Counted from the stretch's first letter, positions 1 to 8,533 are shown. The stretch is 52,724 bases of DNA from Streptomyces sp. NBS 14/10 (GCF_002224125.1 NZ_NCSM01000028.1:1-52724); one strand, 5' to 3'. Numbers and translations: made by a program. Notes: generated by a model not told the origin, from the letters alone.

Positions 1-20
1 TACCCAGGACCGAGGCATTT

Positions 21-1379
21 TTATTTTTCGTCGCCCCGGATCTCCGCGGCGTGAGTGAGCTCCAGGTCGAGGGCTTCGCGGCGGATGCGCTGGTCCACGT
101 AAAGGAGCGCGATGACACCCGCGCTGACCGGCAGGGTGATGGTTGAGGCGAGGACCCCGCCGACTCCGATGACCACCAGAAATGTCCAGCTGACGGAGAC
201 GGACTCGCCGGAAAGCCAGTCCATCGCATTGTCGCCGCCGATGGCCATTCCGACGATGCTGGTCGGGATCTCGACGATGGCGGAGACGACAAAGGCGATG
301 AGTAGCGCGAGGAGCTGGATGCCGAGCACTCGCCACCACGCGCCGCCCACGAGCTTGGCGGAGCGGCGCATGGCCGCGCTGAGTCCTTGCTTCTCCAGCA
401 TCAGGGCGGGCGCGGCGAGGCTGTAGCGGATCCAGAGCCACAGGGCGGCGGCTGTCGCGCCGAGCCCGCCCAGCAAGGCCAGCGCCGCGCCTTCGCTGTC
501 CGCGCCGACGGCGATGAGCAGAAGTCCCGGCGCCAGGCCGGCGGCGAAGGTGGCGGCCACGAGTCCGGGCAACAGGAGCAGCAGACCGCACAACTGGAGC
601 AGGCGCGGGCGGGCATCGCGCCACACCTCACCGGGCGACACGGACCGTCCCAGTACGGCCCGGCCGATCACGATCGTCAGCAGCGCCGTGGTGACCATCG
701 TGCCGAGGACTCCGGCCGCCAAGGGGACGGCACTGCCCTGCAGAGCGTGGCCGAGGGCGTCCAGGGCCTCTCGTACGCTCGGATTCGGGTCGTTCTCGAT
801 CGAGTCGAGCCCGTTCGTGTCCCGGAACCACAGTCCCGTGGCGACCGTGGTCGCGGCCTGGGTGACGAGGGCGATGGCAAGGGACACGCCGAGCACCGGC
901 CGCCAGTGGGCGCGCAGGGTGGACATCGCCCCGCCGAGGATTTCGCCGACGCTCAGGGGCCGTAGCGGGATGACGCCGGGCCGCGGTGCGGGCGGCGGCG
1001 GAGTCCAGCCGGCCCCCCAGCTTCCGTACGAGGCAGGGCCTGCTGGACCGCCCGGACCCGCGGGGCCCGGCGGAGGGGCGGGTGGTGGCGCGGGGACGCC
1101 GCCTGGGTGCGCCGTCCAGTGCCCTGCGGGTGGTTGCCGCTCCGCCCACTTCGCGCCCCATGAGGGTCGGTCCGTCGCCACCTGATCCGCAGCACTCCCG
1201 TCGGCCGCAGGGCCGTCCGCCGTGGGGCTTTCTGCCGTAGCGCGGTCCGGTCCAGGCTGGTCGGGCAGGACAGGGCCCGGGCTCTGTCCTGTCGAGCCCT
1301 GCGTCGGCTGCTGTGGTGGCTGCTGCGGTCCATCGGTGGGGGACGGTCCGGGCGGTGCCCAGCCCGGAGAGTCGTTCAT
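21..1379 (-). CDS. Multi-pass membrane protein with Pro-rich N-terminus
   Basis: A 452-residue protein of unknown function. About the first 130 residues are Pro/Gly/Ala-rich and look disordered and cytoplasmic. The rest begins with LSVGEILGGAM and carries roughly six or seven hydrophobic helices, the pattern of the actinobacterial 'glycerophosphoryl diester phosphodiesterase membrane domain' proteins, which lack the phosphodiesterase catalytic part. I see no catalytic motif. The start at 1379 is chosen because GGAG lies 5 nt upstream; an in-frame ATG at 1520 would add 47 low-complexity residues without a convincing ribosome binding site. It is divergent from mtnA across about 200 bp. The family assignment rests on overall pattern and is moderate; the gene itself is secure. 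Confidence 0.8.
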   Translation of the reverse strand: MNDSPGWAPPGPSPTDGPQQPPQQPTQGSTGQSPGPVLPDQPGPDRATAESPTADGPAADGSAADQVATDRPSWGAKWAERQPPAGHWTAHPGGVPAPPPAPPPGPAGPGGPAGPASYGSWGAGWTPPPPAPRPGVIPLRPLSVGEILGGAMSTLRAHWRPVLGVSLAIALVTQAATTVATGLWFRDTNGLDSIENDPNPSVREALDALGHALQGSAVPLAAGVLGTMVTTALLTIVIGRAVLGRSVSPGEVWRDARPRLLQLCGLLLLLPGLVAATFAAGLAPGLLLIAVGADSEGAALALLGGLGATAAALWLWIRYSLAAPALMLEKQGLSAAMRRSAKLVGGAWWRVLGIQLLALLIAFVVSAIVEIPTSIVGMAIGGDNAMDWLSGESVSVSWTFLVVIGVGGVLASTITLPVSAGVIALLYVDQRIRREALDLELTHAAEIRGDEK

Positions 1380-1515
1380 CGTCGCTCCATGAGGTCGGTC
1401 CCGTAAGGGCGAAGGGCGGCCGCCGGGCTGTCGCGAGTGCGCGGCGGCGGCAGGTTGGCAGTCATCGTGCCACGGTGGACGTGGCCGGACGGTGGGCGTC
1501 GGGCGTGGCGGACGT

Positions 1516-1562
1516 TTCAATACGTGGGGCCTCCCATGCTGGGGCCTTCAATACTTGGGGCC
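1516..1562. repeat. Near-identical direct repeat in the divergent mtnA promoter region
   Basis: TTCAATACGTGGGGCC at 1516 recurs as TTCAATACTTGGGGCC at 1547, 15 of 16 identical and 31 bp apart (about three helical turns), with a third GGGGCC between them. It lies 21-67 bp upstream of the mtnA start. A tandem operator or activator site is inferred; no known binding motif is recognised. Confidence 0.45.
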
Positions 1563-1582
1563 GCAGAGGGCAGACTGGACCA

Positions 1583-2740
1583 ATGGCTGATCAGCACTCA
1601 GTGGACCGGGGCGCCGACGTATCGCCCGCCGCGCTCGCCCTGCGCTGGGAGGAACCGCCGGAAGGTCCCGTGCTGGTGATCCTGGACCAGACGCGACTTC
1701 CCGCCGAAGAGGTCGAGTTGGTGTGCACCGACGTACCGGTGCTGGTGGAGGCGATCCGTTCGCTCGCCGTGCGGGGCGCTCCGCTGCTCGGTATCGCCGG
1801 GGCCTACGGCGTCGCCCTCGCCGCGGTGCGCGGTTTCGATGTGGACGAGGCCGCCGAATCGCTGGCGCACGCCCGGCCGACGGCCGTCAACCTCGGCTAC
1901 GGGGTGCGCCGCGCCGCCGCCGCGTACCACGCGGCGGCGAAGGGCGGGGCGGACGCCGAGGGGGCCGCGGCCGCGGCCCTGGCCGAGGCCCGCGCGCTGC
2001 ACCGGGAGGACGCCGAGGCCAGCGATCGGATGGCGGAGCACGGCCTGGCCCTCCTCGACGAGCTGCTGCCCGCGGGCGGCTACCGCATCCTGACCCACTG
2101 CAACACCGGCGCACTGGTCTCCGGCGGCGGGGGCACCGCCCTGGCCGTGGCCGCGGCGGTGCACCGGGCCGGGCAGCTGCGGCGGCTGTGGGTGGACGAG
2201 ACCCGCCCGCTGCTGCAGGGCGCGCGGCTGACCGCGTACGAGGCGGCCCGCGCGGGCATGGCGTACACACTGCTCACCGACAACGCGGCGGGTTCGCTGT
2301 TCGCGGCGGGAGAGGTCGACGCGGTTCTGATCGGCGCGGACCGGATAGCCGCGGACGGCTCGGTGGCCAACAAGGTCGGCAGCTATCCGCTGGCGGTGCT
2401 GGCCCGCTACCACCATGTGCCGTTCGTCGTCGTGGCGCCGACCACCACGCTGGACCTGGCCACCGCGGACGGCGCGTCGATCGAGGTCGAGCAGCGCCCG
2501 GGGCATGAAGTGACAGACATCACAGTTCCCTATGCTCCGGCCGCGGGGGCGCACGCGGGCACCGGGATACCCGTCGCGCCGCTGGGCACACAGGCCTACA
2601 ACCCGGCTTTCGACGTCACACCACCGGAGTTGGTGACGGCCATCGTCACCGAGGCGGGGGCGGTCTCGCCGGTCACCGGGGACGGTATCGCGGAGCTGTG
2701 CGCCAGGTCACGATCGGGTAATGGGATGATGGCCAAATGA
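1583..2740 (+). CDS. mtnA: S-methyl-5-thioribose-1-phosphate isomerase
   Basis: A 385-residue cytoplasmic enzyme of the methionine salvage pathway. It converts the aldose 5-methylthioribose-1-phosphate into the ketose 5-methylthioribulose-1-phosphate. The sequence is full length for the eIF2B-alpha/beta/delta-MtnA family and contains THCNTGAL with the likely catalytic Cys173 and GADRIAADG with the likely catalytic Asp253, plus the family segment NKVGSYPLAVLA. The ATG at 1583 matches the usual length; in-frame upstream codons would add low-complexity sequence. Its TGA overlaps the mtrA ATG (ATGA), so mtnA and mtrA are probably co-transcribed and translationally coupled. No other salvage gene is nearby. 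Confidence 0.93.
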   Translation: MADQHSVDRGADVSPAALALRWEEPPEGPVLVILDQTRLPAEEVELVCTDVPVLVEAIRSLAVRGAPLLGIAGAYGVALAAVRGFDVDEAAESLAHARPTAVNLGYGVRRAAAAYHAAAKGGADAEGAAAAALAEARALHREDAEASDRMAEHGLALLDELLPAGGYRILTHCNTGALVSGGGGTALAVAAAVHRAGQLRRLWVDETRPLLQGARLTAYEAARAGMAYTLLTDNAAGSLFAAGEVDAVLIGADRIAADGSVANKVGSYPLAVLARYHHVPFVVVAPTTTLDLATADGASIEVEQRPGHEVTDITVPYAPAAGAHAGTGIPVAPLGTQAYNPAFDVTPPELVTAIVTEAGAVSPVTGDGIAELCARSRSGNGMMAK

Positions 2741-3414
2741 AGGGACGCGTCCTTGTCGTCGACGACGACACCGCACTGGCAGAGATGCTCGGCATCGTGC
2801 TGCGCGGCGAAGGCTTTGAACCGTCGTTCGTGTCGGACGGCGATAAGGCTCTCGCCGCTTTCCGCGAGACCAAACCGGATCTGGTACTGCTCGATCTGAT
2901 GCTCCCCGGGCGGGACGGCATCGAGGTGTGCCGGTTGATCCGGGCCGAGTCCGGGGTGCCGATCGTCATGCTGACCGCGAAGAGCGACACGGTCGATGTG
3001 GTGGTCGGTCTTGAGTCCGGGGCGGATGACTACATCGTCAAGCCGTTCAAGCCCAAGGAGCTGGTGGCGCGGATTCGCGCGCGGCTGCGGCGGTCGGAGG
3101 AGCCGGCCCCGGAGCAGCTGGCCATCGGCGATCTGGTGATCGATGTGGCCGGCCACTCGGTGAAGCGGGACGGCCAGTCGATAGCGCTGACGCCGCTGGA
3201 GTTCGATCTGCTGGTCGCGCTGGCGCGCAAGCCGTGGCAGGTCTTCACCCGTGAGGTGCTGCTCGAGCAGGTGTGGGGCTATCGGCATGCCGCCGACACC
3301 CGGCTGGTCAATGTGCATGTGCAGCGGCTGCGCTCGAAGGTCGAGAAGGACCCGGAGCGGCCGGAGATCGTGGTGACCGTGCGCGGCGTCGGCTACAAGG
3401 CCGGGCCCAGCTGA
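2737..3414 (+). CDS. mtrA: Two-component response regulator MtrA
   Basis: A 225-residue OmpR/PhoB-family response regulator, partner of MtrB. The receiver domain (1-118) has acidic residues D9-D11, phosphoacceptor D53 in LVLLDLMLPG, T80 and K102. The C-terminal winged helix (about 130-222) contains the family end VTVRGVGYKAG. In actinobacteria MtrA controls cell-wall homeostasis, osmotic adaptation, division and, in Streptomyces, development and antibiotic genes (family knowledge). The start codon overlaps the mtnA stop by 4 nt; mtrB begins one base after its stop. The order mtrA-mtrB-lpqB is the conserved actinobacterial arrangement, which makes the identification very secure. Confidence 0.97.
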   Translation: MKGRVLVVDDDTALAEMLGIVLRGEGFEPSFVSDGDKALAAFRETKPDLVLLDLMLPGRDGIEVCRLIRAESGVPIVMLTAKSDTVDVVVGLESGADDYIVKPFKPKELVARIRARLRRSEEPAPEQLAIGDLVIDVAGHSVKRDGQSIALTPLEFDLLVALARKPWQVFTREVLLEQVWGYRHAADTRLVNVHVQRLRSKVEKDPERPEIVVTVRGVGYKAGPS

Positions 3415-3415
3415 G

Positions 3416-5578
3416 ATGCCGGAGGTCGGCTCGGCTCCGCCTGCCGGCAGACCGGCGGGTGGAGCCCCGGAGGGCGCGCGTCCGGGGCGGCCCGTCGACC
3501 CGGCGGCTGAGATTCCGCTGCTGCGGCGGCTGTGGAGCGGTGGGCAGCTGCTGCCGGACGGGGCGTCCGGCGGCCCCGCGCATCCGTTGATCCGGCTGTT
3601 CGGGCGGTGGGTGCGCCGTCCGCTGCTGCCCGCTGCCCGGCTGTGGCGGCGCAATATCCAGCTGCGGGTGGTCGCGACCACCCTGCTGATGTCGCTCGGT
3701 GTGGTGCTGCTGCTCGGCCTGGTCGTCATCGGGCAGGTGCGCAACGGGCTGCTGGACGCCAAGCGGCATGCGGCGCAGGGGCAGGCGGCCGGCGGGTTCC
3801 AGGTCGCCGAGCAGATGGCCGACCGCACCAGCGACAACCGCAGCGGGGACGGGGCCGACGCCAGTGGCCGGGGCCGCCAGGACGCCGCCAGCTGGCTGAA
3901 CGAGCTGGTGGCGCAGCTCGCCAGCGGCGGCAAGGGCGCGTACTCGGTGGTGGCGCTCAGCTCCGCCTCGGGCGAGACGCCCCGCCTCGTCAGCCGTGGG
4001 GCGCGCGTCTCCGGCGATGTCGAGCAGGACAGCGTCCCGGCCGAGCTGCGCAAGAAGGTGGACGACGCGCGCACCACGCCGTACGAGCAGTACGGCCGGA
4101 TCCGGCACAACAGCTCCAAGGACTCCGAGGCCGCGCTGATCATCGGCAAGCGGCTCAACGACAACCACGGCGATCCCTACCAGCTGTACTACCTCTTCCC
4201 GTTCACGCAGGAGGAGAAGTCGCTCAGCCTGGTGAAGGGGACGCTGGCGACGGCCGGGGTCTTCGTGGTGGTGCTGCTCGGCGCCATCGCCTGGGTGGTG
4301 GTCCGGCAGGTGGTCACGCCGGTGCGGATGGCGGCCGGGATCTCCGAGCGGCTGGCGGCCGGGCTGCTGCAGGAGCGGATGAAGGTCACTGGTGAGGACG
4401 ACATCGCGCGGCTCGGCGAGTCGTTCAACAAGATGGCGCAGAACCTCCAGGTCAAGATCATGCAGCTGGAGGAGCTGTCCCGGATGCAGCGCCGCTTCGT
4501 CTCGGACGTCTCCCATGAGCTGCGGACGCCGCTGACGACCGTACGGATGGCGGCGGATGTCATCCATGACGCGCGCGAGGACTTCGACCCGATCACGGCG
4601 CGCTCGGCCGAGCTGCTGTGGGGCCAGGTCGACCGGTTCGAGTCGCTGCTGTCGGATCTGCTGGAGATCAGCCGGTTCGACGCGGGCGCGGCCGCTCTGG
4701 AGGCCGAGCCGATCGATCTGCGCGATGTGGTGACCCGGGTGGTCGACGGGGCCGAGCCGCTTGCCGAGGCCAAGGGCACCCGGATCGTGGTGCGCGGCGC
4801 CGACCAGCCGGTGATGGCGGAGGCGGACGCCCGGCGGGTGGAGCGGGTGCTGCGCAATCTCGTGGTCAACGCCGTGGAGCACGGCGAGGGCCGGGATGTG
4901 ATCGTACGGCTGGCCGCTGCGGGCGGGGCGGTCGCGGTCGCGGTGCGCGACTACGGCGTCGGGCTGAAGCCGGGCGAGGCGACCCGCGTCTTCAACCGCT
5001 TCTGGCGGGCCGATCCGGCCCGTGCCCGTACGACGGGCGGCACCGGCCTCGGCCTGTCGATCGCGGTGGAGGACGCGCGGCTGCACGGCGGCTGGCTGCA
5101 GGCGTGGGGCGAGCCCGGCGGCGGTTCGCAGTTCCGGCTGACCCTGCCGCGTACGGCGGGCGACTCGCTGCGCGGCTCGCCCATCCCGCTGGAGCCCGAG
5201 GACTCCCGGCGCAACCTGGCGTCGGGGCGGGGTGCGGAGGCCACCGGGGCCGCAGGGTCGGCTCCGCGCGAGGGCGCGGGGGAGCGGCTGGCGGCCGTAC
5301 CCGCGCAGCCGAAGTCCGCGCTGTCCGGCGCCGACCTGCCGCGGCTCCCCGGCGGCGCGGGCCTGCCCACGCCGACGGCCGACCCCACCGCGCTGCCGGG
5401 CAACGGCGCCCGCGTGGTGCCCCGGGGTGCGGCCCGAGGCACGCCGGCTACGCCGGGCCCGCGGCCGGGTGCGGTCGACGCGGCGGCTGATACCGCGGCT
5501 GATACGGCGGCTGGTACCGCGGCTGATGCGGCACACACGACACCGACCGAACGGGAGGGCCGCCCCCGTGGGCGCTGA
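3416..5578 (+). CDS. mtrB: Sensor histidine kinase MtrB
   Basis: A 720-residue membrane sensor kinase for MtrA. Order of parts: Pro-rich cytoplasmic N-terminus, membrane helix about 83-105, extracytoplasmic region about 106-270, second helix about 272-294, HAMP, HisKA with phospho-acceptor His367 in SHELRTPLTT, then a HATPase domain with the N-box around N481, G1 box DYGVGL and G2 box GGTGLGLS. After the catalytic domain comes a tail of about 140 residues rich in Ala, Pro and Gly, ending in AADT/AAGT-like repeats encoded by a short tandem repeat near 5482-5530. It starts one base after mtrA, and its last 11 bp overlap the GTG start of lpqB. The tail is longer than in mycobacterial MtrB and may vary between strains. 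Confidence 0.96.
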   Translation: MPEVGSAPPAGRPAGGAPEGARPGRPVDPAAEIPLLRRLWSGGQLLPDGASGGPAHPLIRLFGRWVRRPLLPAARLWRRNIQLRVVATTLLMSLGVVLLLGLVVIGQVRNGLLDAKRHAAQGQAAGGFQVAEQMADRTSDNRSGDGADASGRGRQDAASWLNELVAQLASGGKGAYSVVALSSASGETPRLVSRGARVSGDVEQDSVPAELRKKVDDARTTPYEQYGRIRHNSSKDSEAALIIGKRLNDNHGDPYQLYYLFPFTQEEKSLSLVKGTLATAGVFVVVLLGAIAWVVVRQVVTPVRMAAGISERLAAGLLQERMKVTGEDDIARLGESFNKMAQNLQVKIMQLEELSRMQRRFVSDVSHELRTPLTTVRMAADVIHDAREDFDPITARSAELLWGQVDRFESLLSDLLEISRFDAGAAALEAEPIDLRDVVTRVVDGAEPLAEAKGTRIVVRGADQPVMAEADARRVERVLRNLVVNAVEHGEGRDVIVRLAAAGGAVAVAVRDYGVGLKPGEATRVFNRFWRADPARARTTGGTGLGLSIAVEDARLHGGWLQAWGEPGGGSQFRLTLPRTAGDSLRGSPIPLEPEDSRRNLASGRGAEATGAAGSAPREGAGERLAAVPAQPKSALSGADLPRLPGGAGLPTPTADPTALPGNGARVVPRGAARGTPATPGPRPGAVDAAADTAADTAAGTAADAAHTTPTEREGRPRGR

Positions 5579-7421
5579 CCGCTACCGCCTCCGCCGCACG
5601 CGCCGGCTGCCGGGCGCGCCCGCGCTGCTCGCCTGCGGCGCGCTGCTGCTCACCGGCTGTGCCTCGATGCCCGACAGCGGGGATGTGCGCCGAGTGGACT
5701 CCTCGCCGCGTACGGGTGTCGATACGCGAGTGCAGGTGTACGGGGTGAGCCCGGGCAAGGGCGAGCAGCCCACCGAGCTCGTCAACGGCTTCTTGGAGGC
5801 GACGACCAGTGACGAGGGGAACCTGGCCACGGCCAAGGAGTACCTGACCAAGGGCGCCGCACGGCAGTGGGCCCCCTTGGCCGCCACCACGGTGCTCGAA
5901 CAGGCGCCGGAGGTGCGGGTGGAGGCCGATCCGGGAGACCGGGACAGCGACGGAAGGACCGTGGTGCTCTCCGGCAAGCGGATCGCCACGGTGGACGCCA
6001 CGCATGCGTACCGGTCCTCCGGCGGCGATTACCTGGAGCGCGTCCATCTGTCGAAGGTCGGGTCGGAGTGGCGGATCGACCGACTGCCGCGCGGCCTGGT
6101 GCTGGGCGAGCCCGACTTCCAGCGCATGTATGAGTCGGTCAACAAGTACTACTTCGCCGAGCTGGGCCCGGACGCCGGGAGCGCGCGGGCGGGGCAGGGT
6201 GTGCTGGTCGCCGACCCGGTCTATCTGCGGCGGGGCGTGGACCCGGTCACCGCGGCCGTGAAGGCCCTTCTCGACGGGCCGACGAGCTGGCTGAACCCGG
6301 TGGTCAGCACCTCCTTCCCCGCCGGTACGACGCTGGGCAGCCAGGACGAGCAGGTGGACCTCGACGACTCGAAGGCGCTGAAGGTGCGGCTGAGCGACCG
6401 CGCGGTACATGTGGGCCAGGCGCGCTGCTCCCGTATGGCGGCCCAGCTGCTGTTCACGGTCCAGGGCATGAAGCAGCCGGCGTCGGAGGTCCGCAGCGTA
6501 CGGCTGGAGCGGCAGGACGGCGCGGAGCTGTGCACGCTGTCCCGCGACGCGGCGCGCTCCTTCGCGCCGGAAGGGGTTTACGGCCGGGGGGACCATCAGT
6601 ACTTCGTGGACGCCGACAACCGGGTGGTCCGGCTGTCCGACGACGCGCGGCAGCCGCAGGCCGTGCCGGGGCCGTTCGGTGAGGACGGCGTCGGCCTCGG
6701 GTCGGTGGCGGTGTCCCGGGACGAGCGGCTTGCCGCGGGGGTCACCAAGGACGGCCGCTCGCTGTATGTGACCGAGCTCACGTCCGGCGTCCAGCTCGGC
6801 AAGGCGAGGCTGCGCAGCCAGGGCGGCAGCGCGGAGCACGGGCTGTCGGCGCCGAGCTGGGACGGCCTCGGCGGTCTGTGGGTCGCCGACCGCAATCCGC
6901 AGCAGCCCAAGCTGCTGCGGCTGCGCGAGGGCGAGGAGAAGGCGGACGAGGTCCAGCTGCCGGATCTGGACGGCGGCGTGATCACGGCGCTGCGGATGTC
7001 CGCGGACGGCACCCGGATCGCGATGCTGGTCAAGCGCGCCGGGCATACGACGCTGCAGCTCGGCCGCGTCGAGCGGTGGGGCGGCGAGGAAGCTCCCAAG
7101 CTGTCGGTGCGGGGGCTGCACTCGGTCTCCCCGCGGCTGGAGGACGTGGACGCCGTCTCATGGGCCGGGGGCAGTCGGCTGGTGGTCGCGGGCCGTGAGT
7201 CGGGCGGGGTGCAGCGGCTGCAGTACGTGGAGACGGACGGCTCGCCGGCTGACGTCCCGGCCGTACCCGGGCCGAACGGGGTGGAGTCGGTCGCGGCTTT
7301 CGAGGGGTCGAACCGGCCGTTGATCGCCGAGACGACGAACGACGGGATCGTACGGCTGCCGCCGAATTCGGACTGGAAGACCGTGGCCAAGGAGGGGTCG
7401 CTTCCGGTGTATCCGGGGTAA
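5568..7421 (+). CDS. lpqB: Lipoprotein LpqB, MtrB accessory protein
   Basis: A 617-residue secreted lipoprotein. The signal peptide ends in a lipobox LLTGC with Cys31 as the lipidation site. A GerMN-type domain (about 200-330) is followed by a C-terminal beta-propeller-like region. LpqB interacts with the extracytoplasmic part of MtrB and tunes MtrA phosphorylation in mycobacteria (family knowledge); the gene order here fits that role. The GTG at 5568 is chosen because GGGAGGG lies 8 nt upstream and the signal peptide begins there; it overlaps the mtrB 3' end by 11 bp. In-frame starts further upstream lie inside mtrB and would precede the signal peptide with Arg/Pro-rich sequence. Confidence 0.95.
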   Translation: MGADRYRLRRTRRLPGAPALLACGALLLTGCASMPDSGDVRRVDSSPRTGVDTRVQVYGVSPGKGEQPTELVNGFLEATTSDEGNLATAKEYLTKGAARQWAPLAATTVLEQAPEVRVEADPGDRDSDGRTVVLSGKRIATVDATHAYRSSGGDYLERVHLSKVGSEWRIDRLPRGLVLGEPDFQRMYESVNKYYFAELGPDAGSARAGQGVLVADPVYLRRGVDPVTAAVKALLDGPTSWLNPVVSTSFPAGTTLGSQDEQVDLDDSKALKVRLSDRAVHVGQARCSRMAAQLLFTVQGMKQPASEVRSVRLERQDGAELCTLSRDAARSFAPEGVYGRGDHQYFVDADNRVVRLSDDARQPQAVPGPFGEDGVGLGSVAVSRDERLAAGVTKDGRSLYVTELTSGVQLGKARLRSQGGSAEHGLSAPSWDGLGGLWVADRNPQQPKLLRLREGEEKADEVQLPDLDGGVITALRMSADGTRIAMLVKRAGHTTLQLGRVERWGGEEAPKLSVRGLHSVSPRLEDVDAVSWAGGSRLVVAGRESGGVQRLQYVETDGSPADVPAVPGPNGVESVAAFEGSNRPLIAETTNDGIVRLPPNSDWKTVAKEGSLPVYPG

Positions 7422-7540
7422 CGGTCCGCCTCCTCCGCGCCCTCCGCCTCCGAGCCGGCTGGGCGTCGACCAGTCGGCTGTCAACAGGATGGGGGCGCGT
7501 TCACCCGGATGGGCGCGGCCACACCGTGGTTGGCCCGTAG

Positions 7541-7561
7541 TTATCCACAGGGTTGTCCACA
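7541..7561 (+). promoter_or_regulatory. Tandem pair of DnaA boxes
   Basis: TTATCCACA at 7541-7549 and TTGTCCACA at 7553-7561 lie in the same orientation, 12 bp centre to centre, in the gap between lpqB and comF. The first is the classical perfect DnaA box; the second is the form preferred in Streptomyces. The neighbours are not replication genes and there is no larger AT-rich region, so this is not oriC. Likely roles are DnaA titration or DnaA control of comF, whose start is 40 bp downstream. Confidence 0.75.
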
Positions 7562-7600
7562 GGAGTGGCGGGGCCGTGAGGGTGACGCGACAGTGGGCCC

Positions 7601-8533
7601 ATGTGGATGTGGAGTCGGGAGATCGCCGGACTGGTGCTGCCGACCGGCTGCGCGGGATGCGGCCGGTCGGGCGGCGCGCTGTGCGGGCGGTGCCGCGCGG
7701 CGCTGTGCGGGGCCGGGGCGCGGCCGGTGCGGCCCAGCCCGCCCCCGCCGGGGCTGCCGCCCGTCCATGCGGCGGTGGCCTACGAGGACGAGGCCAGAGC
7801 GGTGCTGCTCGCGCACAAGGAGCGGGGAGAGCTGCGGCTGGCGGCGGCGCTGGGCGAGGCGCTGGCGTCGGCGGTGAGCGCGGCCTGTCCCCATCCGCAT
7901 CCCCATGCCCGTCCCCATGCCCGTCCCCATGCCCGTCCCCATCCCCACGCCCGTCCCCCTGCCCGTCACCGCTCCTGGCGGCCGCTGCTGCTGGTGCCGG
8001 TGCCCTCGGCGCGGCGGGCGGTCGCGGCGCGCGGCCATGATCCGGCCCGGCGCATCGCGCTGGCGGCGGCGGGGGTGCTGCGGCGCGGCGGGCGGCCCGC
8101 GCGGGTGCTGCCGGCCCTGCGGCAGCTGCGGGCGGTGACCGATCAGGCGGGGCTGGACGCGCGGCGGCGGCTGGAAAATCTCACCGGGGCGCTGGGCGCG
8201 GCGCCAGGCTGCGGGCGGCTGTTGGCGGAGGGCCCGGTGGTGCTGGTGGACGATCTGATGACCACGGGAGCGTCGCTCGCGGAGGCCGCGCGGGCGGTGC
8301 GGGCCGCGGGCGGCTCGGTCGCAGGCGCCGCCGTCGTGGCGGCCGCGCCCCGCGCGTTCGCGATGGGTGCCCCACCCTCGATCACCTTGGGCGTCCCGCC
8401 CTCGATCACCAGGGCCGTCCCGCCCGCGTTCACCAAGATCGCGGCGCCCTCACCAAGTGGAACTGAATACGAACGCCCATCGTTGCTGATGATAAGCGGA
8501 CGTAAACACCTGATCGGAGGTACGTGCCGGTAG
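7601..8533 (+). CDS. comF: ComF family phosphoribosyltransferase-like protein
   Basis: A 310-residue ComF-family protein. It has an N-terminal zinc-ribbon-like pair of Cys motifs (CAGC and CGRC) and a C-terminal PRTase-type domain with the PRPP-loop sequence VVLVDDLMTTGAS. ComF proteins take part in DNA uptake in competent bacteria; their role in Streptomyces is unclear. Two oddities: a His/Pro/Ala/Arg-rich insert (about residues 97-122) encoded by a 12-bp tandem repeat, and a C-terminal tail of about 60 residues after the normal domain end, containing PPSIT repeats and running over the likely hpf promoter. The start at 7601 is uncertain; ATG at 7607 is possible and no strong ribosome binding site is seen. 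Confidence 0.85.
   Translation: MWMWSREIAGLVLPTGCAGCGRSGGALCGRCRAALCGAGARPVRPSPPPPGLPPVHAAVAYEDEARAVLLAHKERGELRLAAALGEALASAVSAACPHPHPHARPHARPHARPHPHARPPARHRSWRPLLLVPVPSARRAVAARGHDPARRIALAAAGVLRRGGRPARVLPALRQLRAVTDQAGLDARRRLENLTGALGAAPGCGRLLAEGPVVLVDDLMTTGASLAEAARAVRAAGGSVAGAAVVAAAPRAFAMGAPPSITLGVPPSITRAVPPAFTKIAAPSPSGTEYERPSLLMISGRKHLIGGTCR
7888..7966 (+). repeat. 12-bp in-frame tandem repeat within comF
   Basis: The unit CCCATGCCCGTC occurs about three times almost perfectly, flanked by degenerate copies. It encodes HARP/HPHA-type repeats between the zinc-ribbon part and the PRTase domain. The unit is a multiple of 3, so changes in copy number keep the frame. Confidence 0.8.
8459..8484 (+). 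promoter_or_regulatory. Candidate ECF (SigR/SigE-type) promoter for hpf
   Basis: GGAAC at 8459-8463 and GTT at 8482-8484 are separated by 18 nt, close to the Streptomyces SigR pattern (GGAAT, 18 nt, GTT); the element also resembles SigE-type sites. It lies inside the unusual C-terminal tail of comF, about 300 bp upstream of the hpf start. It would give a long structured leader. Sequence match only. Confidence 0.45.

Noticed and set aside
1313..1582. N-terminal extension of mtnA
   Set aside because: The upstream reading is Arg/Ser-rich, spans the divergent promoter region and does not match MtnA; ATG 1583 gives the family length.
5232..5567. Longer lpqB start inside mtrB
   Set aside because: It would place more than 100 Arg/Pro-rich residues before a clear lipoprotein signal peptide; the GTG at 5568 has a strong ribosome binding site.
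7541..7561. Chromosomal replication origin
   Set aside because: Only two DnaA boxes and no dnaA/dnaN/gyrB neighbours; treated as a DnaA binding site only.
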